Source of the DNA: Paracentrotus lividus | Lineage: Eukaryota; Echinodermata; Echinoidea; Camarodonta; Echinidae | Direction: 5' to 3' | Assembly (NCBI GenBank): GCA_940671915.1 | Contig: CALNVZ010002100.1 | Location: 22,422,795-22,486,794, forward strand | Length of the DNA: 64,000 nucleotides | In this document: one piece after another, positions 12,401 through 26,300 of the stretch | Numbering within the stretch: position 1 is the stretch's first letter | Layout: every line of letters starts with the position of its first letter | Made by a program: the position numbers and the translations under genes | The notes under the pieces: generated by a model | What the model saw: only the letters and a program-made list of their open reading frames with translations | Database searches by the model: none | What the model was told of the DNA's origin: nothing

Positions 12401-15400
12401 GAATAGGCATAAAACCGATCAAATATAGTCTCATGTTGTCCACATTGCAATAAAAGATAAATGAGTGTGTGAGAGATCTTGTGATATTCCTTTCATGATT
12501 TCCGATGAATTGAAAATATTTGAAAGAAACATAATGTAACGGTTGTTCAGGACTTTTGCTTCGATATCCGCTTGCCGGAGCTTACGGCATGAACAGTGCG
12601 TAACGATCTGTGTGTATCACCCACACAACAGAATCCCCATTGGTTTTCCATGTGAATGCAACACTGAAAGGTGTCGGGTCTCCGACTTTCTATGTTTTAT
12701 ACTTATTGTGAATTAAAGACATGAAAACGAGATTTCAAGCAAAATAATTTTTAGGATTCAATCTTTGATATTATCTAACTGTACGTCCAAATCAATTTTT
12801 TCCTTCTCCCAAAACTAGTACACCAGCTTTGATGTCTATTTTTTTTTTTATATTCATGTATGAGAGGAGGGGCTAGCTAGGTTAAAGGGCTATGTACTAT
12901 AATAAATACTGCATGACTGGACTGTATAAACTCCAAGCACAAAATTATCCCTTGTTTGGGTCTATTTTCATAAAATGTAGTATTTATTGTACATGTATAT
13001 TGCATGATATAGCATGCAATATTTAGAATAATTAATTTTCCTTGGTGGGAAGTATTTGTGTTTTCCCATCTTTAAAAACAAATAATAATACCAGCTTTTT
13101 TTTAGGGGAAATCAATGCCTTTGCCTAATATTTTTCGGAAGAATTCACTCCTGAAAAGTTAAATATATTCACCCTTTGGACAGACATGGAGGTCTTCTTC
13201 AAACAAACTTGTAATAGGAGGTGGTCTAGGTAACGAGACATGAGCTGATATTTCAGCATAAAGGTTTAATGAAGTCTGGGTTAGATGTAAACGAGACGAT
13301 CAATAACTCTCAAGGCTATTTGGCCATGTGTTTTATAGTGGGCCCCCATATACATGTACATGTAGGTGGTGTTGTTACATGTGCGCGACAAGTACAGAAA
13401 TAAATAATGATATAAAATGCTAAATACATGTGCTATATGGGTTGCTTGGTATTAAGTTGAAGGGAATTAATCTGGCAATTACTTAAAAGTAAAATAAATG
13501 CAAATGGTTTATTAGTTTATGAGTAATTAGCGTTTAATTAACTCTGAGTAGCCATTTTTGCACGGTGGAGGAGGAGCATAAATTTCTATTCTTTAACAAA
13601 TTAAGCTTTTACCTTCACATTACCTAAACATTAAACAGTTTAATTGGAATATCATCCATTTATGAGTAAAAATGGATCAAAGTTTAACTTAAGGATACCT
13701 AATTAAGCTAATTAAGCTAATTAATTAATTCATGTAAATGAGTAAGATGGTAGTTTAAATTGAAAATTGGTGTCAAACTTTAAATATGGATGCTATATGG
13801 GTAAATTGGGTATTAGTTTGAAGGGACTTAATCTAAAAGGGTACAGAAAATACCTGTGGTCAATTTATTTATGACCAATTAATGATTAATTAACTCCAAG
13901 TACCCATTTTTGTACAGCAAATGATGGAAGGGAACATAAATTTCTATTTCTCAGTTAGACAAATGAGTTATGAATATCATTGAACATAACATGAAACAGT
14001 TTGATTGGATCGTAATTTATGAGAATTAATAGTGGGTCAAATTTACACTCATTAATAGTTACATGGTCTTAATTAAGCCAATTAATGGTAAAACCTCATA
14101 TGCGTAACTCTCGGAGATACATGTATATACCTGTTCACAGGTCTTTGAACCAAGAAAAGTCAAATCCCTCGCTATATGCCAGATCACATCATTTGTATCA
14201 ACAATACGAACTGTAAATATATTTTATTGAAGTTTTAAGTGTTTACAAGTAATTAGTGTAACTTCAAAAGGTTGTAAGGATAAACTGAGTTATATTCTGG
14301 GGTAAATAAACATCATAACAAATATTTCCCCAAATTTTCAGATCTGAAATTTTCGCTGGAAAGATGATCGCACAAAATTATTTTATCACAACTAACCCCT
14401 AACAAGTTATATATAATTGGAAAGGTCTGACTTTGAAGAGTTCGAATATATATGCATGTTATTTTTTTGTAGGGTCCTTACTTTTTTCTCTGCCAAGATT
14501 TTTCTGGAAGTACTCCCCCCCCCCCTTTTTCACATATTTTGATCTGTAACTTCTTATGACTTAACCCTATCCCTTTTCAGAATGATTTTTTGAATTCTTT
14601 AGACAATTCTCTTTCAGAATATGTATACTTTTATGGGTATAGGGTGTCGAATATAAGAATAATACTGTATTAAATAAAAACGGTACAATTTCTTTGAAAA
14701 CGTAACGGAAAAGGGCCCACCTCAAAACACATGGCCATTTAAGCTTGTGGTGCATGTAGAATGCTGTGTGTTATAACTTGCAGATTACAATTAACTATTT
14801 GTTAAACTTGTGTTTGATTTTTAGGTTTAAAATTTTGAATGGCTTTATACTTTGTTTTCCTATTGCGTTTTTTTTTCTTTCTTTTCTAAAAGCAATTTCA
14901 TTTACCTACTCAGAAATCTAAATATACATGATGAGAATAAGGGGTAATGAGCAAATAGACACACTTTGGGAACAAAAATAAATTCAGAATCATTTATAAG
15001 TTTATAAATTTGTATAGCAAAAAAAAAATCTTTGGGCTGTCACCGCTCAGTAGCGAACGCAGACCGAAGTCACACAATGAAAGTACCAGGCCCATGCGTA
15101 AACATAATAGAGCCGCTTTTGTCCCCAGACAATTGGGCCTGAGAAATGCATTCAATTCGATTTTCTTGGATCCGCGCCTGCCGCTAGTCGGTTTGTGAAA
15201 ACTTTGAAATATTTCATATTTACAGTAAGTATATGACCAATTTAAGAATTTCATGAAATATTGTCATTTATGTTGTGTGTAAAATTGATCAAAGTCAGGT
15301 TGTAAAATTTTGTATGAACAAATCCTATTGTAAATGTATGTGTGCCAAATTACAGCACAGAAATTCCTCTGGCCATTAGGAACTGCTTTGCCTGTGCCGT

Positions 15401-15667
15401 ATCATAACAGTTTACTTTGTGTTAAATGTCACATATTTCACTCCATCCAGCTCAATTGGATATTAATTGTTAAAGCACATGCTCAGCCCCTGGCAAATGA
15501 AATTTGCATAGCAATACATTGCCACCGAAGAAGTGCACTATGCAGTTAATTGCACTGAATGGTTCGCTGATATTGGATTTGGAATGTCATTATTTCTGCA
15601 TTAAATCCTGCTATTGTTATCAGTCATCATTGTCATTATGAAGGCAGTTTAAGTGCTAAACTTCTCA

Positions 15668-15712
<45 letters not shown>

Positions 15713-16950
15713 TATTTTTGAATAAAAATGGAAATACATGTAGATATATTAGGGGGGTGGTATATAGGAAGAAGTGATTGTGTTGGAGCAAAGTGAAGAG
15801 AAACTACACCCAAACAACCATAATTTCTTCCATAATCCTCAATTACTTTCGTTTCCACGGAGCTAATTGCTCGTAAAATTTAGATCGCAATGTCAATCAC
15901 CTCGTATTGACGACATTGCAATGATAAACGCTTCATTTTTTTATGAAAAATTTTATGAAAAAATAAAATCCTAACAGCTTCTCTTCTATTTTTCCTTTAT
16001 TCACTTGATATGTTCTTTTTTACCTGGGGGCATTTCATCAAAGGACATATCGGACATTTTATCAGACAAATTTGCTCTCACCCAATCAGATGCAAGCATT
16101 TCAGTAGCTTATAACAGTTTGTCAGATAAAATGTCCTACAAGTCCTTTGATGAAACACTTACTTTCATGTTGTCTTCTATCATATTGTATCTTTGTTTAA
16201 CTTTTCCTCTGCTTTTTTTATGTATTTCTTTTTTTCCCCTCCTTCTTTCATCTTTTTATTTCTTTGTTTTCTCCTTCTTTCATTTTCTCATCTAATTCTA
16301 TCATGTCATAAACGTTGATGTTTTCATACCCTGATCTAGTTGTCTTCTAACATTTTGTATCTTTGTTTAACTTTTCCTCTGTTTTTTTTTATTTGTTTCT
16401 TTTTTTTCTCCTTCTTTCATCTTTTTATTTCTTTGTTTTCTCCTTCTTTCATTTTCTCATCTAATTCTATCATGTCATAAACGTTGATGTTTTCATACCC
16501 TGATCTTTTCTTCTACCGTTTCTTATGTATTCATTTTTTCTCCTATAATCTTCTCTTCTATCATTTCTTGTATATTTCTTTCTTTTCTCCTTCTTTCGTC
16601 TTCTCTTCCATCATTTATTATGAATTTCTTTGTTTTCGTATCCTTTCCTCTTTTCTCCTTTCTTTTAATATTTGTTTACTCCTTTCATCTTCTCTTCATC
16701 CAGTATTTGATAATATTTAATGTCAAAGTTTGAGCTTGCTTTCAAAGCAATTGGACTAAACAGTGTACAATGCTCAAGCAGCTATAGACAGAGCCAAGAG
16801 GCATCGAAAATACATGGGCTGTATACCTCAATGTATGACGTCACTTAGTCGCTGTCTACCTCCAAAGTTGAAAAGATGCTCTCATTACTCTTTGTGTGAA
16901 CTTGATGAAACAACACTTTTCACTACTTAGCATTGAGCACTTTTTTTTTT

Positions 16951-16981
<31 letters not shown>

Positions 16982-17278
16982 GATGTGTGGGTTTGTGTAT
17001 AAAAGCACTGAATATATCAAGTAAATATTTGTTTCTTCTGTATTTCTGTCATTTAGTAAGCACTTTCACAAAAGGAGAGCACATGGTACAAATCCTCAAT
17101 GCATTGAAAGTCAACACAGCTGTCTATGGAAACCATGACTTTGGTGAGTCAATGAATATGCTGCAGTGGAAATATATTGCTTATAATGGAAAAGTATAAA
17201 CTTGTTTAGTATGTTAGTTTGAAAGTACAATGTTACAATTATTTTCTACTTGATCTTATCTTAAATAACTTTCTCTTT

Positions 17279-17321
<43 letters not shown>

Positions 17322-20300
17322 TTTTTTTTCCTTGCTTTTTTCTTGCTTTTTTTGTTTAGCGGCGCCGTCTGCGCCTTGAAAAATTATTACCTTTCATTTT
17401 CATAGAATAAGAACGTTCATGAAAGGACACAAATGTTGAATATCTCTGATTCCAACTGATCTAATTTTTATTCATTTTTGGTTTAATTTCAGGAAAAAAA
17501 TCAGGCAAAATGAAAAAGATAAAACGTTAAAAAGAAGCATTGAAAGTCAATAACGTAATCGTCAACACTAACACTGACAAGTATAAAACTGTGATTTAAA
17601 AATAATTCAACAAACAAGTAGCTAAGAATTATGAAACAATTAGTGCACAAGGAAATTAAGTACCGAAATTCCTAAATTGAAAACTATATGACATAATCAA
17701 ATACAGTGTTTTTCCATACAAATTGGCAATCATAAAAGTATGTGAAATGAAGTTATTCAATTGTCTCACGAAGTTTCAAACGTAGGATATTGCCACGTTT
17801 CGGCTGCTAATGCAAGCCTTCCATGCATCTGGGGCCAGATGAAGGCTTGCAGTAGTGGGGGGGGGGGGGGTTGATCTATTCATCATCCCCCACTAACAAA
17901 AGAAAGTGCATCCCACTTTACGCCAGTGATACAAGCTAATTAATGTCAATATCACAGAAAACGTGAGGCGTTTCATGAGAGCATATAATGACTTGTGAGG
18001 AATTTCAAAAAGAGAAAACAAAGTATTAGTACAGATAATTCTATTCTGAGACCCATTGTGACACAAACTTACAAGAATGTTTGCAAAATTAGGTACAGTG
18101 TAATATGAACTTGCCCAAAATCCAGTAAAAAAACACAACATATTATATTCTCTTAAACTTTCTTTCAATCATTTACCAATTATCATTGATATATTCTTTT
18201 AAAATCAATATCAGACTTTGGTGTGGATGATCTGGAGGATATTGTCAAAGAGACACAGTTTCCATGGTTACTAAGTAATGTCATTGATGATTTCACCGGT
18301 CAGATGCTGGCAGATGGCATTGTAACAAGACTAATTACATGGAAGACTAAAAAGGTTAGTATGCTGTTATTGCCGACTGAGAAAGTGATTTTGCGCAGTG
18401 CCTATAAATAGAGAGACTCTTGTCAACTCCAATTCAGTCATTTTCTTGTATAGAGCGTTCCCAGTGACGTCATCTTTTTGTTAGCAACGCTGCGCGGCGG
18501 CCATCTTGGAAGGCATACAAATCGACTGACAGCATGGCTACGTATGCGTATTGCTGCACTAAAGGCAGATTTGAAGTTACTCAAGAAACTATACTGTACT
18601 TCAACGGCAAAATCGTGGGAAATTTCTGTTCAGTTGTTGGTTGTGTAAAACAGGGCAGGAAGAGAAAAAAAATCTTTCTATTCGGCTGCCTGCAGAAATT
18701 ACGCGAGATCGAAGGAAAAAAACTCTGAACTTCTCGTCGGTAAGCCAAAACCGACCAGCCCCCGTCGCGAACCCGCGGCCTTCGGCGACAGGGCTGTGTA
18801 TAGTTAGTGTAGGCCCTACGATGAATGGCTTGCTGCAATCAATCGGAATTTCGAGCAATCAAAGAACATTCGGATGCGTGCTCAAATCATTTTATTTTCA
18901 GGTAGGAAATCGACATGTGTGACATAATAATTGTGTCTTTATCACAGTGATATATATATATTTTTTTTTGTGGTTTTGAGCTCGATCCGCTGAGTTATCT
19001 TTCCGACATGCTAGCTCACACTGCACACTTCCTACTTCGGACCAGGCACGGGCGGGGCAGGTGGTCACAGCGAAGACTACACTGGCCTCAGCCACGCTTC
19101 TGCACGCCGCAGTAATATCTCCTTCTCGTGTAATTGCTGCAGGCAGCCAAAAGAAAGATTTTTGTCTCTTCCTGCCCTGTTTCCACAACCAACAACTGAA
19201 CAGAAATTTCCAATGATTTTGTTGTAGAATTACGATATCAATAAAGTACAGTTTCTCGAGTAACTTCTAACCTCTTTTAGTGCAGCAATACGTATAGGTA
19301 ACCATGGTGGGCAGTAATAGCGTGCCCACCACAATGGCCGACAGGAAGATGATGACATCACATGAAATCGCTCTATACTTCCCTTATAAAGCAGTTTATA
19401 TCCACTTTGTTTCACAACAGTTGGTCCAATTCTATGATTATGCAATACCACATGGGCTAAACCCATTGGCCCATATTCTGGAGTGAAGCATGAGTTGCAA
19501 GTTCATGCAAAGCTATTGTGCGATCCTCTTGTCTGATGTTGAATCAGTATTCAGTTCAGAACATGGGCCATTTGGTCTACTAACAATTCTCACTTTTTCT
19601 AATTGACATTAGCCCAATGAACATTCAGTACTTTCTCCGATGCTCTTCAACATCTACATCAGCGACCTACCTTGCACAGCTTCACGGCAGTATGGCTATG
19701 CAGATGATCTGGCATTGCTGTATACAGATAAGAATTGGACTAAGGTGGAGGAAATTCTTTCAACTGACATGAAGCTCCTTGCAGACTACCTCAAGATATG
19801 GAGACTGAAACTGAGCGTTGCAAAGACGACAGCGTCTGCCTTCCATCTCAACACAAAAGAAGCCAATCGACAGATGTCTGTTGTCCACGATGGTACACCT
19901 CTACCAAACAACCCCCATCCAACATACCTTGGAGGAAACTGGACAGACAGCTAACGTACAGACATCACCTTGAAGCCCTGCGAGCAAAGGTTTCAGCAAG
20001 GAACAACTTGTTGCATCGCTTGGATGGTACATCATGGGGTGCATCAACATCTACCCTTTGCACAGGTGCTCTAGCTCTGGTCTACAGCTCTGCTGTATAT
20101 GCTGCTCAAGCGTGGTGCAGGAGCACACACACCAAGAAGCTGGACTGTGCACTAAATGACACCATGCGTCTGATCACTGGATGCCTTCGCCCAACACCAA
20201 CTGATCTTCTTCCAGTCCTCACTGGAATTGCGCCACCAAGACTACGTCGCGAGCATCTGACAGACAAGCTGACAACCAAATCCTTGGCTGATGATGACCA

Positions 20301-23300
20301 CCTCTTGCACAAAATAACGACAAATTCCCAGGACCTAGGTCGACAACGCCTTCGATCACGCCGACCTTTCTCCCGACACGCAGCCGCCCTCAGCAGATCA
20401 GAGTTCAGTCTCATCCAGGAATGGGAAAAGAGCTGGGAAGAGACGATTCGCCCACGGCAGTTTACTACTCCCCTTGGCATCAAAGCTCCTGCTGGCTCTA
20501 ATCTACCTCGGAGGGAGTGGGTAACACTCAACCGGCTACGAACTGGGGTTGGCAGATTCAATGCCAACATGCACCGATGGAAGCTTCGCGATTCACCAGC
20601 ATGCATCTGCGGTGCAGATGAGCAGACGGCAGATCACATTATCTACAGCTGCCCTGACCTCCAACCACCTGATGGGATGACTGACCTAACAAGCCCAAAT
20701 GATGCACAAATCAATTGGCTTACCCAACTTCGAGAAATAGCCTGACTTACAACACTACTTACTACTATAACTCATACGAAAGAAGAAAGAAGAAGAAGAA
20801 CATTTAATAGTCGAACTGGGTTTAGACCAAGTGGCGGTATACATGTACATGTACAAATAAATAAATTACCTTAAAATGATTGCCATATTGATACCTACTG
20901 TTTACGAAGTTGGCTTATCTCCATATACATGTATGGCATTGTACTGAATCACTTTCGTCAGCAATGTGTGAATGCAGCCTCAGATAATGCAGAAATCCCA
21001 TCTCAGAAATATTGCACAACATCTGAAAAAGTATGCGAAATGAAATTATTCAGTTGTCTCACGAAGTTTCAAACGTAGGATGTTGCGACGTTTCAGCTGC
21101 TACTGCAAGCCTTCATCTGGCAATGTGACGGAGCGCTGTTGCGAACGCAATTTATAGCGGTGGCGAGGATACCATTTTCGCATACTGTTCTAGCATCTTC
21201 CGTACTATCTGAAAAAGTGTTGATAGGATGTTTAAGGTCACAGCCTTCGTATATTTGTTATGCACATGGGCAAACAAAGGTTATTTGAAGTTAACTGCTG
21301 AATTAAGTCGTATCTATTTGTGTGGGTTTTTCTTTCTAGATTGGTCTTATTGGTCTTGTGGAGGAGGAGTGGCTTGTTACCTTGGCAACAGTGGACAGAG
21401 AGAATGTCACTTATTTGGACTATGTAGAAACGGGGCAGAAGCTTGCTACGGAACTGAAAGAGCAGGTGAGACAAATATTTTGACATGTAAAAAATGTAGA
21501 AACTTGATTCAACATGGTTACATAAATTTTGAGCTTCAGGAAAAATTAACGGTGCCATGATCTGCAAAATTTCATTAAAAAAAAAAAAACCCTTCTTGTC
21601 ATTTGAGTGAGATGCATGGAAGAATTTTTCCAATTAAAATTCATTTGATAACATTTTTTATTTACTTGATTTCAATTATCAAAACAAACTTAAAATAATT
21701 ATATGTATGTAGTTGGTATTGTTTGATTTTCTTCTCTTTCCCTCTTTATCTTCCCCACCTTTTCTTTCCCTCTCATCTTTTTCTCTCCCTCTTCTGTCTG
21801 GCTCTATTTTCTATCTCTCTCTCTCTCTTACCCACTCTGTCTTTCTCACCCTTGCTTTTTCTATTTTCTTATTTTCTATATCTGTGTGTCTGCCTCCTCT
21901 GTGCGTCTTTTACCATTCTCTTCTGTCTCGTCTGTTTCTCTTCAATATCATTCTCATCTATACACATTCTAAACATTTAGAACTCTCAAGAAAGTCATTC
22001 TCAATTTTATTTGTGTTCGTACACAGGGTGCAGACTTTGTCATAGCTCTGACACACATGAGGTTACCCAATGATATAAGACTGGCATCAGAAACCACTGC
22101 GGTTGATCTGATTCTAGCCGGCCATGATCATGACTATAGCATTAATAAGGTATGATACACTACATAATTTTTATGATCTTAAATATTATATTAATTTATT
22201 TGGTGCTGCTTTTTTTACCAGAGCTCCCATTTGGGCCTGTCTCGCAGAACACCCACTTTCTCACACAAAAACTAAGAAAAGTAGAATTATTATTAGATTT
22301 TTACCAATTTGGGGCTTCAAAACCTTAAAATTGGCAGTTTCGTCGCTCATCAAGCCGTGCGAGTGCGATGTTTGCATGCAGGCGATCGTTTATGCCAGAT
22401 AGCTTACTACGTGCTTCATGTGTAGTGTGCGTGCGCGTCTCCTTTGTGTATAATTTACTACTGTGCGCGCACACGCAACGTGCGCCGCGTGCGCACTGCT
22501 TTCAAACACGATGCGAATGTTTGACGCGAGTCATGAAAATCTCACGCAATTTTTCGGGGGGAACTTAGCATCTCTGTTGTACCCAAATTGTTTTTCTTTA
22601 TATTACATTTTGTCATGTAGTTTTATACTGCATTTTCTGTGTGCATTTCCTCAGGGCTTGAGCAGGTAGGACATGGACAGTAAGGGCACTATTAAGGATT
22701 TACTGAAACAATAATAACAATATTTGTATCTTCTGTGGTGCTATTATCAGTCTGCTGGGGTGCTTCTGGGACATAAGTGATGCATCACATCAAAATGAGA
22801 GACAAGTCGCCAGAAAAGGGTCAAACATATTGGCAAATTAATGCCTTTTTTATTGCTTTCACTTCATCTTTTCTTGATCAATCATTTTATAGAGCACACA
22901 TGAAACATTGAAGATTCAGAAAATAAGAAAAGTACTTTCCTCAAAATTAGACATTTATTATTATTTTACTGATTTCCTTGACCCTTTGCTGAATTCGCTC
23001 TGCGACTTGTCTCTCATTTTGATGTGATGCATCACACATGGCTGAATGTACATCCATGGTGGGGAACTGGGAGGCGTTTCATCAAAGGACTTTTTATCCA
23101 ACATATTTGCTCTCAGCCAATCAGAGGCAAGCATTTCAGTAGCTTATAACAGTTTGTCGAATAAAACGTCCGACAAGTCCTTTGATGAAATGCCCCCCTG
23201 CTATTCATCACCTTGAACGATTCCATGACTTTGCTCCGCCGATAATAATGCTCCGCTTTAAATTTTGGACACAAATCGATTTACTAACTTCAACTCTGGA

Positions 23301-26300
23301 CTTAACACTATACTCTACCCTAAATCCAACTCTAAACCTAACATGAAATCATATTACGTCCCTCTCCATAACTCTGTATCTTAGACAAATAAAGCCTGGA
23401 GGAATTATCGCTAAATCAAATGTCAAGTCACTGCCTTGAACACAAGTCGGGTGATTTTGTTCTTGATACCATGTTCAATACAGATCTTTATATTCTTTAT
23501 TATGTTGTGCATGTAGGTGAATGGAACATACATAGTGAAGAGTGGCTCAGACTTCAAGAGCTTGTCCATCATCACCCTCCACTTCACCCCACACGATACT
23601 GCTGTCAACATCGAAAAGGTGGTCATCGACCAGGAGGTTGTGCAGGATGAGGAGATGAAGGAGATCGTGGACCAATTTGGAGGTAAATAAAGAAGCTTCG
23701 TCTTCCCATGTTTATGTTAATTTTCTCTAGACAGTAGAGGACTATATAAAATTAATATCACAAATTTCATCTAGTCTGTGGAATCTTCACCAAATCATGA
23801 AGTAATAAGGAATACGCCGAGTGTGCCAAAAATGAGCCAACAAGGATATGACATGAGCGATTTAAGATTTTAAAAGATGAGGTTTAAGCATAATTTTATC
23901 AGAGCTAGCATTTTGAATTTGTAGGGGGAGAATGAAGCTGCATAAGAAAAAGAACATTGACAGTATTGTTAGTAAGAATTATAAGATGGAGAAAGGAAAG
24001 ATTGAAAAGAAGAACGTAGAACTTGTGCAGGATGATATCAAGGAAGGAGTAAAGAGAGATATGAAGGAGCTAGACCATCATATGACTTGAAAGCAAGAAG
24101 AAGAACTTTGTAGGTGACACAAGAAGTAATTATTGGAAGCCAATGGAGTTTACGAAGCACAGGAGTAATGTGGGAAGAGCGAGAGACATTGGTCGTATAT
24201 GTATCATGCACCTCTCTTTGTCAAACACGTGTTTGCAATAATAATGCAATGGTCACAATTCAGGCTGGGTTCACATAGAGCTATACGGCTCGGGTATTTG
24301 GGCTCGTTTTGCTAGGGCACGCGAATAACGAAAATCAAACAAGCCACATTTAACTGTTTGAACTATGGCATTTCCAAAAACCGGTTCACATACGAGGGCA
24401 CTACTCGAAATATCGTATAGTGGCGTTACGTATAGTATAGTTGGAATCGCGTGTGTGTTCGATTTTCGTGCGGCGTATAACCACTTTCCTTTCGTTTGTA
24501 CATTGCACGCATGCATGGGAGTATAGCTTCTAAAGGCGTGTGCGCTATATGTGACTCGACGTGCCCGTATAGTGAATAGCAAATAGTGATTCAACGAATA
24601 CCGTATACTTCTATGTGAACCCAGCCTTATGTACCTCTCTACATTGGAATTGGTAGAAACATTGCACACACTTTTTTCAGACACTCCTGTAGCAGGTAAG
24701 GCATGCAGGAGGTTTTTTTGCAGGCAAGGTAATATCACGCCTTTCCAACAGCCATATCAAAACTGTAAAAATTGGACTCCTTGGGGGGCGTTTCATGAAA
24801 GGACTTTTCGGATGTTTAATCAGACAAATTTGCTCTCAGCCAATCGGATGCAAGCATTTCAGTAGCTTATAACAGTTGTCAGAGAGAATCGGTGAATATT
24901 TGTTTCATGAAATGCTCCCCAGGGGATGCAAGCTACAGGGTATGCGCAAGTTACAGGGCACATGCATAGCCTGCAGCTTGCTATTAGTTTTTAACACTGC
25001 ACAACTTGCATCATGTCGCATGCAACTGCCTTTTACTGAAATTTTCGGGAAATATCTCACACCAATTCAAGGTTTTCATTCATTTAAGCCCTTTTAAATT
25101 TTCTTTTTTTTATAGCATTTTTGTCCAAATTCACACATTTTTTCCAGAATTTTGGATGGTACTGAGTGACATCTCTGCTTTTAGTGTGTTCACTAGTTTG
25201 GTAGTTACCTTAAAGAATGTCAGTGCCCAAGATATAATATGGTTTAAAAAATGCCTTACTCCATCTTGAACAGTTAGAAAAGGGATATTTTGGGTAGTAT
25301 TCTCTACAGAATTAGTGTTTGTGAATGATTAATTTTATATTTGATAATTAAAATTATCATATATACCAGTAGTCATATTGTGTATAGTTTATTCAACATT
25401 GTAGACATTTTTCTTGTAGTACTTGGACTATGGCTATCGTTAATATTAAAAAGAATGTTTCTTTTTTGTGTGCATATTTCACATTTAACTTTGTAAGTAT
25501 GAATATGTTTGTTATTTTACAGATGTAATAAAGAAGGAGATGGAGGGAAAGCTGGGAGTGGTAGAAGTTGACTTGGATGCAAGGTTTGGAACGATCAGAA
25601 CACAAGAGACTAATTTAGGTCAGTTTTATCTCTTTTTGCAGATATGGTCACCCACTAGTACTTTATCTGTTTAAGCTAGAACAGAGCGTTGTTTTGTATG
25701 TTAAAGTGTCGGTCAAATTGTGCTTCGTTATCATCACAATCTTCATTATTATTTTTTCAATCATCATTATCACCATTTAGCCTTTTTACAATGATGATGA
25801 GGCCGAGAATGGTGATGATGAATATGGTTGTAATGTTGATGATGTTGATGGTAGTGATGTTGGTGATGATTATGATGATGGTGGTGGTGGTGGTGGTGAT
25901 AGTGGTGGTGATGATGATGATGATGTTGTTGATGATGATGATGATGTTGATGATGATGATGGTGGTGATGTTGGTGATGATGATGATGATAATGAGGAGG
26001 ATTAGGAGGAGGAGGAGAAGGGGGGATGAGGAGGAGAAGTATGATGATGATGATAGTGCTGGTATAGAGGGAGATGAAGGAAAAGCTTGGAATGATATAA
26101 GTCTACTTGAATGCAAGGTTATGAACAATTAGTACACATGAGATTTATGTAGGTCCGTGTTGACTTTCTCATCACATCAACAAAATATGAGAGCAATAGT
26201 AACTCGCAATACTGTACCTTGGCCTGTTTATGGTATAATAGAGCATTTATATTGCTTCAGAAACAGTAATTTGTGCTTTATCATCAGCCTCGTTAATTTA

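Noticed and set aside
15010-15254. Overlapping ORFs on both strands near 15.1 kb
   Set aside because: No splice sites in matching phase and no recognisable domain. The ggatccgcgcctgcc phrase looks repeat-derived.
16005-16720. Hydrophobic ORFs rich in Phe, Leu and Ser
   Set aside because: They follow the CT-rich tandem repeat. Composition alone makes them look like membrane proteins.
20106-20606. 166-codon ORF on the minus strand
   Set aside because: Antisense shadow of the LINE reading frame at 19798-20745.
23995-24085. Possible degenerate copy of exon 8
   Set aside because: Only a 13-nt identical core and loose similarity, within what looks like a dispersed repeat. Not strong enough to list with the other exon copies.
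24271-24738. 155-codon ORF on the minus strand
   Set aside because: Runs through the palindromic MITE at 24261-24628 and its flank. No domain or splice support.
25689-26132. 147-codon Met/Val/Asp-rich ORF
   Set aside because: Product of the GAT/GGT trinucleotide tract plus the exon-9 copy. Compositional.
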